Source: Planctomycetota bacterium (lineage in GTDB: Bacteria; Planctomycetota; Phycisphaerae; UBA1845). From it: a stretch of 64,000 bases of DNA. A program made the position numbers and the translations under genes. The first letter of the stretch is position 1. Every line of letters begins with the position of its first letter. Below the pieces are notes generated by a model. The model did not search any database. It had not been told where the DNA came from and saw only the letters and a program-made list of their open reading frames with translations. The stretch covers positions 1 to 64,000 of the forward strand of contig JAKQDH010000061.1 in NCBI GenBank assembly GCA_029558835.1, written 5' to 3'. Positions 45,799 to 54,754 of the stretch are shown here, piece by piece.

Positions 45799-46214
45799 CG
45801 TTTCACTCACGATCTTCGGTCCAGGAACGAAACTGAGCGGATTCTCGGCGATGATCCCAGCCGCGAGCGCGCACGGACGCCGGGCGGTCGCAGGGCAGGG
45901 CAAGCAGGCTGGCAACCGTAATCTATTGTCACACAAGACTTTAGAGCGGCAACCTGAGCGCGGTTAATTACGCCGGAACACGTTTCCAAGTAAGACTCGT
46001 CTGCTCGAAGAAAAAAAGCACCATATGAAGATTGACTGAAGGCCCTTCCTGGGGTACATGTTGACTATGACTGGAATACCGTGCAGTGCGACACTACCGA
46101 AGCAAAGTGGTGGTGCGCTGTGCGAACTGCACCACTAACCGGACGCCTGCCGGCGCGGTCGGAATGCCGCAGCAGCGTTCGGTACGTGAGGCTCTGAGTC
46201 AGGGGGATCGTGAA
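45799..46214. promoter_or_regulatory. Intergenic region before the receiver-XRE gene
   Basis: 416 bp without a gene. The stretch 45920-46080 is AT-rich for this genome. A weak promoter is possible at 46032-46060 (TTGACT, 17 bases, TACATG). The coding start downstream has AGGGGGAT before its ATG. Nothing else is recognised. Confidence 0.3.
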
Positions 46215-46820
46215 ATGGCTGTACGACACCACATCAAAGTCCTTGTCGTGGACGACGACCCGACGATCTGCAAGACGGTGGGCCTGCTGCTGGAGGAGCA
46301 TGGGTACGCCCCGCGCACGTTCACGGACTCCCGCGAGGCTATCGAAGCGGCCGACAAGGAGTCGTTTCAGATCGCCCTCATTGACCTGCGTATGCCCGTG
46401 ATCGACGGGGTCGAGGTCGTCGAGCGGCTCAAGGAGATCGATCAGCGGACCAGTTGCATCGTGCTGACGGCCTATCCGGACTTGGACAGCGCCACGGAAA
46501 CGATGCGACGGGGAAGCTGTGACTACATCGCCAAGCCGTTCAAGCAGGAGGACCTGCTGGCGGCCGTGGACCGCGCCTGCCGCCGCATGGGCATCGTGTA
46601 CACCAATGAGAGCGAGCTGAACAAGCTCATCGGGCAGCGCATTCGGCAGGAACGGTTGCGGCAGAACCTGACGCTGCGGCAGCTTTCCGACCGCACGGAC
46701 CTGACGACCTCGCAGCTTTCGCAGGTGGAGCTGGGGAAGAACGCGGCGTCGGTGTGGGCATTGGCGCGAATCAGCAACTCGCTGGGCTTGCAGGTCTCGG
46801 AGCTGCTCAAGGGGCTGTAG
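46215..46820 (+). CDS. Response regulator with receiver and XRE-type helix-turn-helix
   Basis: 201 residues. A complete receiver (about 8-122): Val-Asp-Asp-Asp-Pro at the first acidic site, phospho-acceptor Asp in LIDLRMP, Thr in VLTAYP and Lys in AKPFK. A Cro/C1-type helix-turn-helix follows (about 138-200: GQRIRQERLRQNLTLRQLS ... LSQVELGKNAASV). Receiver domains usually carry OmpR-, NarL- or Fis-type outputs; an XRE output is rare. It would bind DNA under control of a histidine kinase not found here. Transcribed alone, convergent with the VanZ gene. Confidence 0.88.
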   Translation: MAVRHHIKVLVVDDDPTICKTVGLLLEEHGYAPRTFTDSREAIEAADKESFQIALIDLRMPVIDGVEVVERLKEIDQRTSCIVLTAYPDLDSATETMRRGSCDYIAKPFKQEDLLAAVDRACRRMGIVYTNESELNKLIGQRIRQERLRQNLTLRQLSDRTDLTTSQLSQVELGKNAASVWALARISNSLGLQVSELLKGL

Positions 46821-46906
46821 CAGCCGTTCCGCCCCGTATCGCTTGCCGCGAAGCGGCAGGGTGAGCGAGGACCGTGGTGGTCGGCGGCTGCCGGTATGCC
46901 GCCGCG

Positions 46907-48451
46907 CTACGTCTGCGACGGATGTTGCGTGCGCGGCAGCGGCACTTCTTTGGGGGCAGCGGCGTAAGGCTCGGTCAGGGTGTGGATCAGTTCATCGGTC
47001 GGTGTCCACGGCCGATCCGAGGGCAAGGGAGGCTGGGCTGCCACGAATTCGCGCATCGCTCGGAACTGCGCCTGCGCCAACACGCCGACGGGGCAGGCGA
47101 CCGCGGCCAGCAGCACATCGGTGAGACTCGGCACCCGTGGCATGATGTACGCTTGCGCGACCTCGAGCATGCTGGAGAGCAGCGCGGCCACGCCGGCGGC
47201 CAGCCACACGCGGCGCGCGCGTGATAGCTGCGCCACCCACGGCAAGGCAGTTGCGAGGGTCGCCCCGAGCACGGCGTAGGCGGCGAACTTACTTACCAGG
47301 TCCTCGGTCATCAGGTCAAAGCGGCTCGTGTAGGTAGCTTGCAGGGGACGAAACGCCGGCGTGGCGATTGCCCGCAACAGGCTGCCGTCGGAGTCCGGCA
47401 CGAACGGAATGAGGCCATTGAACAACACAAACCCCGCTGCCGCGATGCAGATGACGCGGGCCAGCGGTCCGCCGGTCCGCGTAGCCTCGGCCTTGGCCGC
47501 GGACGTCGCGTAGCGCGCGTGCAGCAACAATCCACCGACGAGGCCGAGCCCGCGCATCAGGACGTCCGTGGCGTCGAAGCCACGGGTGAGGATGAAGAGC
47601 TGCATGACGCTCAAACCCAGCGCCAGCAGCCCCCCACACCAGCAGGTGAGGGCGGCGGCCGGGAGCGGTTTCCACCCGTACTGCGTTCGCCAGACCGGGT
47701 ACATGAGCCACGCGAGCAGGGCAAAGGAGGCGGCCTCGGCCGCCCATGCCGACCAGTGCCACATCCGGGTGTGTGCGAACATCGCGTACGCGTATTGGTC
47801 GTCGTCCTTCAGCGCCTTGTCCGCGCGCTGCGTCCAGGTGGCGTCGGAGGCGAAGGGCACGACATAGGCGTCGCGGACGGCGTTCTTGAGGTGCCCCCCA
47901 TCCAGGCAGAACAGGAAGGGCAGTGCTCCAACGAAGACCAGCACCACGAGGTACACCTGCAAGAGGGCGACCTGTGGACGTTCATACAGCGTCGCGATCA
48001 GCGCCCCGAGGAGACGCGGCAGCAACCAGCCGCACCCGCACGCCAACACGTTGCCGAGTGCCGCGCCGACGGCATTGGTGGCCACGTCCGCCAGCGACGA
48101 CACCCGGGAGGGGGAGAAGCCCTGCATGACCTCCATGCTCAGGCTGAGGCCGAAGGCCGCCGTCACGGACAGCAGGCACGCCGACCAGCGGCTATGGAGC
48201 CGACGCGCCAGACCGGCGTGCAGCAGCCAGCCCAACGGCACGTACAGCATCAAGTTCGCGGCTACGTCCGGAGGGTGGCGCGCCGACCATGGCTCCGAGA
48301 AGACGTCTCCACCCGCACGGCCAAGCTGCAAGTCGTAGGGAATCAGCGAAAGCTGAACGATGAACAGCAGATACAGCAGCGTGAGGACCTCGACCGGATT
48401 GCGGCTGAGTAGCGTGGGCAGCGAGCGATTGAATGACACTTTGGCCGGCAT
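46907..48451 (-). CDS. Membrane protein with two VanZ-like domains
   Basis: 514 residues, about eleven helices. A VanZ-like unit at about 20-150 contains ANLMLYVPLGWLL and MEVMQGFSPSRVSSLADVATN; a second at about 375-475 repeats the pattern (VSKFAAYAVLG, SSMLEVAQAYIMPRVPSLTDVL). The middle holds extra helices. VanZ proteins are often found with exopolysaccharide genes, and an undecaprenyl-phosphate sugar transferase gene lies 1.8 kb away, so an envelope-polymer role is plausible. The true start may be the ATG at 48451. Confidence 0.8.
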   Translation of the reverse strand: MPAKVSFNRSLPTLLSRNPVEVLTLLYLLFIVQLSLIPYDLQLGRAGGDVFSEPWSARHPPDVAANLMLYVPLGWLLHAGLARRLHSRWSACLLSVTAAFGLSLSMEVMQGFSPSRVSSLADVATNAVGAALGNVLACGCGWLLPRLLGALIATLYERPQVALLQVYLVVLVFVGALPFLFCLDGGHLKNAVRDAYVVPFASDATWTQRADKALKDDDQYAYAMFAHTRMWHWSAWAAEAASFALLAWLMYPVWRTQYGWKPLPAAALTCWCGGLLALGLSVMQLFILTRGFDATDVLMRGLGLVGGLLLHARYATSAAKAEATRTGGPLARVICIAAAGFVLFNGLIPFVPDSDGSLLRAIATPAFRPLQATYTSRFDLMTEDLVSKFAAYAVLGATLATALPWVAQLSRARRVWLAAGVAALLSSMLEVAQAYIMPRVPSLTDVLLAAVACPVGVLAQAQFRAMREFVAAQPPLPSDRPWTPTDELIHTLTEPYAAAPKEVPLPRTQHPSQT

Positions 48452-48735
48452 GTGGTTCGCTACCCCCGCAAGTGCTTGGACTTCTCCGCCGGCGGGTCTC
48501 CCTCACCAGCCCCGAGTCGGGGTCGAGGTGCGACGACCGCCCGCTGTCGGGTGTCCGGGGTCGCGTCGCGCGGGCTGGACCGCTCGCGGGAAGCGGGGCG
48601 ACCGGATCAGGGAACACAGGACCCGCTGGGACGCCCCTCGCTGTCGACCGGGCTCGAGGTCGGGTCGTGCCCGCTCTTCCGCTCGGACTATGTGACCACG
48701 TCGCGGCTTAGTGAAAGCCCGCGAGGGAGGGAGCG

Positions 48736-49479
48736 TTACTGCGGCGGCCACTGGATCCAGCGTGGGGTTTCCGGCATCACCCAACCCGCGGGAACGTCCA
48801 CCGTCTGGGGCACGTCCCGCTTCAGCAACTCCCGCAGGCAGCGGGCCACCTCGTTCTGGAACTCGACGCGCACCAGCGCGCGGGCGTCTGTTTCCCAGGG
48901 GATGGCGTGGCGCGGCCCGCGGGGACGCTCGCGCGGCGGGACCGAGTGCGCGCGAGCGTGCACAGTGGCGAGCGGCGTCGTGGTATCCGTGTCGTAGATG
49001 ACGCCCAGCATCTCCGCTTCGGTCTCGCTGGGTGCGTTCTGGGCGTAGATCAGCCCAACCTTCGCCCCCAGCGCGCGGAACGCAGCCACGATTTGCCCGG
49101 GCGTCGCCTCCGCGCCACCCAGATCGCGCTGCCAGACGGGGAAGACCTCGCTGACGGCCATCTGGTCGTCGAAGGCGGAGTTCCAGGAGAGGAACTCATT
49201 GCGTGGGCGGGGACACAAGTAGGGTCGGCGTTCAGCCGTCTCCGCGTTGACGATCTCCACACCCACCCGGCTGACACCGATGGCGGCCGGGAAACGCCCC
49301 TGCGTCGGCTCCGGCGAGAGGATGACGTACCCGTCTTCGGCCGCGGGCACCGCTGTGCCGGCCAGCTCCTCCCAATGCACCTGGGGAGCGGGGGCCCAAG
49401 GCTGCGGGCGTGGGCCGGCGCAGCCCCCCAGCAAGCCCGTGAGCACCGCGACCGCAACGATGACTCGTTGTGCTGCCAA
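48736..49479 (-). CDS. Secreted lipoprotein of unknown function
   Basis: 247 residues. A signal peptide ends in the lipobox LLGGC (about residues 15-19), so it should be lipidated and attached to a membrane. The mature protein has an Asp/Glu-rich mid-region, a Trp-Asn-Ser-Ala segment near 110 and no recognised domain. The TTG at 49479 is the start: AGGAGAGG lies six bases before it, and the longer frame would put the signal peptide in the interior. It sits between the VanZ and sugar transferase genes and may belong to the same envelope locus. Confidence 0.68.
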   Translation of the reverse strand: MAAQRVIVAVAVLTGLLGGCAGPRPQPWAPAPQVHWEELAGTAVPAAEDGYVILSPEPTQGRFPAAIGVSRVGVEIVNAETAERRPYLCPRPRNEFLSWNSAFDDQMAVSEVFPVWQRDLGGAEATPGQIVAAFRALGAKVGLIYAQNAPSETEAEMLGVIYDTDTTTPLATVHARAHSVPPRERPRGPRHAIPWETDARALVRVEFQNEVARCLRELLKRDVPQTVDVPAGWVMPETPRWIQWPPQ

Positions 49480-49810
49480 AGTGAACCTCTCCTGGCGCGC
49501 GGACCACGACGGCCCGCCCCCTGGGTGTACCATCACAGCCAAACCTGCTGCGTGGATATCGGGTGTCCGCGCGGCGTACTCGTCCAAAAAAGCCCCGCTT
49601 CCCGAGCGTGCGACGGGGGCAGCGTGGGGATTGCCGACGGCCTGCGTTATCGGTCCGTTCTGCCCCCCCCAGCAATGGGGCGTGTGCTGCGCCCCGATAA
49701 CTCAGTTGCCCCCCGCAATTGACCGATGCGTCCGAGAAGGGCGACCGCCCACGCGTGTCCGCGCGCGCCCGGGCGAACAGTGCGGCCGCGCGCCCGGGCG
49801 AGCCGACGCC

Positions 49811-49953
49811 GGGTGGCATGGCCAAGCGCAGCGCCGCCATGCCGGAGGAGCGCGTGTGGCGTCGCTTCTCACGGGGCTGCATGCCGGCGCCCGCTGGTGG
49901 CGGGCTTGGGCATGCCACCCTGTGCACTGGTGGCGGGCTTGGGCATGCCACCC
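49811..49953. repeat. Family B repeat element, copy 4, with an extra end
   Basis: GGGTGGCATGGCCAAGCGC-AGCGCCGCCATGC at the left, GGGCTTGGGCATGCCACCC at the right, and a second right end (GGCGGGCTTGGGCATGCC) immediately after. It is in the 758-bp gene-free gap before the sugar transferase gene. Confidence 0.8.
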
Positions 49954-50019
49954 GGCCGGGACTGGTTGTGGCACTCGACCGCGCTGGGGCAGGGCGCCGA
50001 CGGTCAGAGTGTGCTGATG

Positions 50020-50053
50020 CCCCCTCACCCTGCCCTCTCTGCTGAGGGGAGGT
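50020..50053. repeat. Family A repeat, copy 7
   Basis: CCCCCTCACCCTGCCCTCTC then TGCTGAGGGGAGG, a diverged copy in the same gap as the family B and C elements. Confidence 0.6.
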
Positions 50054-50066
50054 ATGTGCTTAGCGT

Positions 50067-50166
50067 GGGTGCCATGCCCTCACCCGCCGCAGGCGGGGGT
50101 GGGCATGTGCGGCGGCATGCAGAGGCATGCTTACCCGCGACCGCGGTCGCGGGAAAGCATGGCACC
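50067..50166. repeat. Family C palindromic element, copy 1
   Basis: GGGTGCCATGCCC at the left and GCATGGCACCC at the right, forming an inverted repeat around a GGTGGGCATG core and a CGCGACCGCGGTCGCG palindrome. About 100 bp. A partial copy is at 55787. Confidence 0.7.
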
Positions 50167-50237
50167 CCCAACGCCAAAGACGCTAAACACATACAAAGAG
50201 AGAGGGGTCATGAGGACGGCTCTGAGGAGGTAGGGTC

Positions 50238-51731
50238 TTGTCCGCGGATTGCGCCATCGGAGTGAAGACGCCATCGGTGGCAGTGCCGGCGTTGGGCGAC
50301 CTGCGCAGCCGTGCCGCGCGGGTGCCCCGCAGCGTACCGGCGCTGGCGCGCCGCTTCGCGCGCGCGTTCGGCCAGACGCTGGTGCGGATGGACCCCTCGA
50401 CGTGGCTGCTGCTGGACATTGCCCTGCTGTGGGGAAGCCTGTCGGCCGCGTTCCGGCTCATTCCCCCCAGTTCGCCGCCGGTGACGCCGCACGTGGCGCT
50501 GTGGCAGGCGTTTGCGATCTTCGCGTTCGCGCAGACGGTGGCGAGCGCCGTGCTGGGGCTCTACGAGCGCGACACGCTGCCGAGCCGGTCCCGCATTCTG
50601 ACGCGGGTGGGCCTGACGGCCGGCACCGTGACCGTGCTGGCGTATGCGATCATCTACGTGGTGATGTACGCAACGATCGGGCGCCGTATCGCCGCGGCCG
50701 CGCTGGGGATGTACCTGGTCGCGTCGGTAGCCGTTCGCCTGTGGGCGAACTGGGCGGTGCACAACGCGCACCGGACGCTGCTGGTGGTGGGGCCGCCGGC
50801 GTTGTGGGACTCGTTTCGGACGGCCCAGCAGGACGGGCTGCTGTCGGAGTATCGTCTGGTGGGCTGGGCGGACCTGCGCGGCGAGCACCGCAGCGGTGAT
50901 GCAGAGGAAGGCTATCGCGGCACGGTCGCGGAGTTGCTTCAGCGGTCTGGGCATGGGGCCGTGACGGACATCGTGGTGGGCGTCGAGGCTGCCCGGGACG
51001 GCCAGGCGATGCGCTGGCTGGTGCCCTGGTTGCAGGCGGGCTGCCGGGTCACCAACGAGGCCACGTTCTACGAGAAGGCCACCGGGCAGATCCTCGTGGA
51101 CGAACTCACGCCCGCGTGGTTCCTGTTCGCCGACCTGAAGGTGCACTGCGAGGACCGCGCCAAGCTCAAGCGGGTGACGGACCTGGTGTCGGCCACGCTG
51201 GGGCTGCTGCTCAGCGCGCCGCTGTGGCCGCTGATCGCGCTGGCGATCAAGCTCAGCGACGGCGGGCCGGTGTGGTATGCCCAGGACCGCGTCGGCCAGA
51301 ACGGCAAGCTGTTCAAACTGTATAAGTTCCGCACGATGCGTCCGAACGCGGAAAACGGCAAGAGCGTCTGGGCCACCCGGGATGATCCGCGGGTGACCCG
51401 CGTCGGGCGCTGGCTGCGCCGCACGCGCCTCGACGAACTGCCGCAGCTTTACAATATTCTGATCGGGCAGATGTCGATCGTCGGCCCGCGACCGGAGCGG
51501 CCGGACATCGTGGCCGAGCTGTCTCGGACGCTGCCGTATTATGCCGAACGTCATCTGGTCAAGCCGGGCCTGACCGGCTGGGCGCAGATCAGCTTCCGCT
51601 ACGGCGCCAGCGTCGCGGACGCCAAGCGCAAGCTGCAATTCGACCTCTATTACCTCAAGCACATGTCCTTCGAGCTGGATCTCATCATCCTGCTGCGCAC
51701 GGTAGGCACGTTCCTGCGTGGAGCCTGCTGA
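50238..51731 (+). CDS. Undecaprenyl-phosphate sugar phosphotransferase (polyprenyl glycosylphosphotransferase)
   Basis: 497 residues: four or five N-terminal helices (about 50-170), a CoA-binding-like cytoplasmic domain (about 175-300) and a C-terminal bacterial sugar transferase domain with one membrane helix (about 320-345). Family motifs are clear: KLYKFRTMRPNAE, RRTRLDELPQLYNIL, MSIVGPRPERPD and LVKPGLTGWAQ. The enzyme loads the first sugar-phosphate on undecaprenyl phosphate to start exopolysaccharide or O-antigen synthesis. The TTG at 50238 is the likely start since GAGGAGG precedes it. No other polymer genes follow directly. Confidence 0.9.
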   Translation: MSADCAIGVKTPSVAVPALGDLRSRAARVPRSVPALARRFARAFGQTLVRMDPSTWLLLDIALLWGSLSAAFRLIPPSSPPVTPHVALWQAFAIFAFAQTVASAVLGLYERDTLPSRSRILTRVGLTAGTVTVLAYAIIYVVMYATIGRRIAAAALGMYLVASVAVRLWANWAVHNAHRTLLVVGPPALWDSFRTAQQDGLLSEYRLVGWADLRGEHRSGDAEEGYRGTVAELLQRSGHGAVTDIVVGVEAARDGQAMRWLVPWLQAGCRVTNEATFYEKATGQILVDELTPAWFLFADLKVHCEDRAKLKRVTDLVSATLGLLLSAPLWPLIALAIKLSDGGPVWYAQDRVGQNGKLFKLYKFRTMRPNAENGKSVWATRDDPRVTRVGRWLRRTRLDELPQLYNILIGQMSIVGPRPERPDIVAELSRTLPYYAERHLVKPGLTGWAQISFRYGASVADAKRKLQFDLYYLKHMSFELDLIILLRTVGTFLRGAC

Positions 51732-51790
51732 GGGGCCGAGACCGCCGAACGCTGCGCCATCAGAGCCGCAGGCGCAAGCCTGCGGACCGC

Positions 51791-51874
51791 GAATGCAGAA
51801 TGATGAATGAAGAACTCAGAAAGTAGAGGGCGTGCGCAGCCCTTTCTGAATTCATACTTCTTCATTCTGCATTC
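51791..51874. repeat. Long inverted repeat, family D, copy 2 (likely bidirectional terminator)
   Basis: GAATGCAGAATGATGAATG at the left and CTTCTTCATTCTGCATTC at the right, with CAGAAAG/CTTTCTG pairing inside. As at 13980 it lies between two convergent genes. Confidence 0.65.
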
Positions 51875-51910
51875 GAGCGCTGTTCCCGCTTGTGCCAGCC
51901 GCCACAGACC

Positions 51911-54463
51911 CTACCGATCGGCCGAGACCGGGGCTGCCGCTTTCACCGGCCGGGAAGGTGCCGGTTCGACGGTCGGCGTGGTCGGTTCGCCAAGCAGAGC
52001 ACCCGACTCGCTGCCCACGGGAGTCGGTTCGGCAGACGGTGGCAGGGGGTCGGCGGGCGATGGAATCGGTTCGCCGGGCGGCGGGACGGGTTCGACGGGC
52101 AATAGGATTGGCTCGGCGGGCGCTGGAGGGGGGGCGCCGAACTCCCGGCCGTTGGCATCGATGTAGCATTGCAGCCATTGCCCGTAGTCGGTCAGCGTGA
52201 CACACCCGTCACTGTCGAAGTCCGCCTCAGCCAGGAAGCCGGTGTCACCTGTGCACGTGCCGAACGCGCCGACAAACATCCAGAAATCGTCCTCATCAAC
52301 GTCGCCATCGGTGTCGAGATCGCAGTCGGCAAAGCAAGCCCAGCGGGCCCAGTAGTACGAGATGTACCCGCCGGCGGTCGTGAAAGCGCCCCCCGCGATC
52401 AACTCTCCGCTGTAGGCCGTCAGAGCGTACACGTTATTGTTCATCCCGGACCCCAGAGGCTGCCAGGCGCTGCCATCCCAGCGGGCTATGTAGTTGGATG
52501 TCGCGCCGCCGGCGGTCGTGAACCAGCCCCCCGCGATCACCTCCCCATTGTAGACCGTTAGGGCGTTCACTCGGTCGTCCATCCCCGATCCCAGCGCCTG
52601 CCAGGCGCTGCTGTTCCAGCGGGCGATGCGGTTGCACGGCACGCCGCCGGCGGCCGTGAAAGCGCCCCCCGCGATCAGCTCGCCGTTGTAGACCGTCAGG
52701 GCGAGCACGTCGGGGATGTTGCCGCCCATCCCCGACCCCACAGGGTGCCAAGTGCTCCCATTCCAGCGGGCGATGTATGCGCGCGTCGCGCCGCCGGCGG
52801 TCGTGAAAGCGCCTCCCGCGATCAGTTCGCCGTTGTAGACCGTCAGGGCGCACACGCTGGCGTTCATCCCCGACCCAAGCGGCTGCCAAGCGCTGCCGTC
52901 CCAGCGGGCGATGCACTTGCACGACACGCCGCCGGCGGTCCAGAAACTGCCCCCCGCAAGCAGCTCGCCGTTGTAGACGGTGAGCGCGTACACCACTGAG
53001 AATTGGGACCCAATTCCCGACCCCAGCGGCTGCCAGGCGCTGCCGTTCCAGCGGGCGATGCAGTTGCACGGGACGCCGCCGGCGGTCGTGAACCGGCCCC
53101 CCGCGATCAGTTCGCCGTTGTAGACCGTAAGCGCGTAAACATAGGGATAGTAGTCGCCGGCCATTCCACTGCCCAGCGGCTGCCAGGCGCCGCCGTTCCA
53201 GCGAGCGATATAGTTGCATGTCACGCCACCGGCGGTCGTGAAAGAGCCCCCCGCAAGCAGCTCGCCGTCGTAGACCGTAAGGGCGTACACGGGTGATGGG
53301 GAAGCACCGCCTATCGCCGCCCCCAGAGCTTCCCAGGCGCTGCCGTTCCAGCGGGCAATGTAGTTGCAGAGCATATCACCGGCGATGGTAAACTCGCCCC
53401 CTGCGATCAGCTCGCCATCGTAGACCGTCAGGGCGTACACAAAGCCGCCCATCCCCGACCCCAGCGGCTCCCAGGCGCTGCCGGTCCAACGGGCGATGAA
53501 GTTGCACAGCACGCCGCCGGCACTTGTGAAACTGCCCCCCGCAATGAGCTCCCCGTTGTAGACCGCTAGGGCATACACCCAGGGGCTGCCCATCCCCGAC
53601 CCCAGCGACTGCCAAGCACTGCCGTTCCAGCGGGCAATGTGGTTGCACGGCACGCCCCCAGCGCTCCAAAACTCGCCCCCTGCGATCAGTTGGCCGTCGC
53701 AGACGGTCAGGGAGTACACCGCGTTGTTCATCCCCGACCCCAACGGCTGCCAGACGCCGCCGTTCCAGCGAGCGATGTAGTTGCATGTCACGCCACCGGC
53801 GGTCGTGAACCAGCCCCCCGCGATCAGCTCGCCGTTGTAGACCGTCAGGGCGTACACGCCTGGGTCGTAACTGCCCATCCCCGACCCCAGCGCCTGCCAT
53901 ATGGTGCCGTCCCAGCGGGCGACGCGGTTGCACGGCACGCCGCCGGCGGTCGTGAAAACGCCCCCCGCAACCAGCTCGCCGTTGTACACCGTCAGGGCGC
54001 GCACACCGCCGCTCATCCCCGACCCTAGCGGCTGCCAGGCGCTGCCGTTCCAGCGGGCGATGTAGTTGCACGTCACACCTCCGGCGCTTGTGAAATAGCC
54101 CCCCGCGATCAACTCACCGTCGTGCACCGTCAGGGCGCGCACACTGGCATTCATCCCCGACCCCAGCGGCTGCCAGGTGCTGCCGTCCCACGCGGCGATG
54201 TTGTTTGCGACAACGTCGCCCGCCAGTGTGAACTGCCCACCGATAACAAGCAGCTCGGGCTGCGGCCCCGGTCCATCGGGGTCCCACGTAGTGGTGGCAT
54301 ATACAGGGCCGTCGGTCCCCGGCACGCCCTCGCCCGGCAACCAGTCGCAGTCCTGGGCCAGCGCCACTGGCACGACGCCCGCCAGTGCCAGAATGATGAC
54401 ACTCACCGCCCCGGCCCACGCCCGCAACGACGGATTCCGATGCGTTGTACGGCTGTCGCTCAC
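51911..54463 (-). CDS. Secreted protein of 13 tandem propeller-like repeats with a dockerin-like C-terminus
   Basis: 850 residues. A signal peptide ends near residue 36 after a Leu/Val-rich helix. Residues about 60-690 contain 13 tandem copies of a 46-50-residue unit with the core LTVYNGELIAGGxFTTAGG then Cys-Asn-Tyr-Ile-Ala-Arg-Trp-Asn-Gly. Such repeats usually build beta-propellers at the cell surface. A dockerin-like region follows with two calcium-binding segments (DLDTDGDVDEDD and DFDSDGCVTLTD), then a Pro/Glu-rich tail of about 75 residues. The start is the GTG at 54463, preceded by AAGGAGAGGACT. The DNA repeats are near-identical 138-bp units, so copy number may vary. Confidence 0.85.
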   Translation of the reverse strand: MSDSRTTHRNPSLRAWAGAVSVIILALAGVVPVALAQDCDWLPGEGVPGTDGPVYATTTWDPDGPGPQPELLVIGGQFTLAGDVVANNIAAWDGSTWQPLGSGMNASVRALTVHDGELIAGGYFTSAGGVTCNYIARWNGSAWQPLGSGMSGGVRALTVYNGELVAGGVFTTAGGVPCNRVARWDGTIWQALGSGMGSYDPGVYALTVYNGELIAGGWFTTAGGVTCNYIARWNGGVWQPLGSGMNNAVYSLTVCDGQLIAGGEFWSAGGVPCNHIARWNGSAWQSLGSGMGSPWVYALAVYNGELIAGGSFTSAGGVLCNFIARWTGSAWEPLGSGMGGFVYALTVYDGELIAGGEFTIAGDMLCNYIARWNGSAWEALGAAIGGASPSPVYALTVYDGELLAGGSFTTAGGVTCNYIARWNGGAWQPLGSGMAGDYYPYVYALTVYNGELIAGGRFTTAGGVPCNCIARWNGSAWQPLGSGIGSQFSVVYALTVYNGELLAGGSFWTAGGVSCKCIARWDGSAWQPLGSGMNASVCALTVYNGELIAGGAFTTAGGATRAYIARWNGSTWHPVGSGMGGNIPDVLALTVYNGELIAGGAFTAAGGVPCNRIARWNSSAWQALGSGMDDRVNALTVYNGEVIAGGWFTTAGGATSNYIARWDGSAWQPLGSGMNNNVYALTAYSGELIAGGAFTTAGGYISYYWARWACFADCDLDTDGDVDEDDFWMFVGAFGTCTGDTGFLAEADFDSDGCVTLTDYGQWLQCYIDANGREFGAPPPAPAEPILLPVEPVPPPGEPIPSPADPLPPSAEPTPVGSESGALLGEPTTPTVEPAPSRPVKAAAPVSADR

Positions 54464-54608
54464 AGTCCTCTCCTTGTAAAGCCTGGCCCTCGCCTGCTGA
54501 ACTGACATTTCCCATTTATCGGACTTGAAGCTGCCATCATACCCATGCGGCCCGCCTGATTCAAGCGGAAACGGGCTATCATGCCCTTGCGGTTGCCCGC
54601 CCGTATGT

Positions 54609-54687
54609 GGAGAGGGCAGGGTGAGGGGAATGCCGCGGTGGTTCAACCCTCCCGGACCCCTCCCTGGGAGGGAGGGGGGTTGCTCAG
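54609..54687. repeat. Composite family A repeat, copy 8
   Basis: GAGGGCAGGGTGAGGGG, then TGCCGCGGTGG, then ACCCCTCCCTGGGAGGGAGG and GGGGTTGCTCAGGG. It matches the downstream half of the insertion inside mnmE over about 75 bp. It lies in the 291-bp divergent gap before the TGS GTPase gene. Confidence 0.8.
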
Positions 54688-54754
54688 GGCGGGGATCGCC
54701 GCGAACATCTGTCATCATAGGTGAGCAGTGGCGTGCGGAAAGGGAGCTGCGCTG

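Noticed and set aside
43738..45936. A 732-codon minus-strand open frame opposite the DUF4340 gene
   Set aside because: Low-complexity Arg/Gly-rich shadow; the plus-strand gene has operon context and domain repeats.
51911..54463. Tandem repeats that could suggest a CRISPR array
   Set aside because: The period is about 138 bp, in frame, with no constant short repeat and unique spacers; it is protein-coding.
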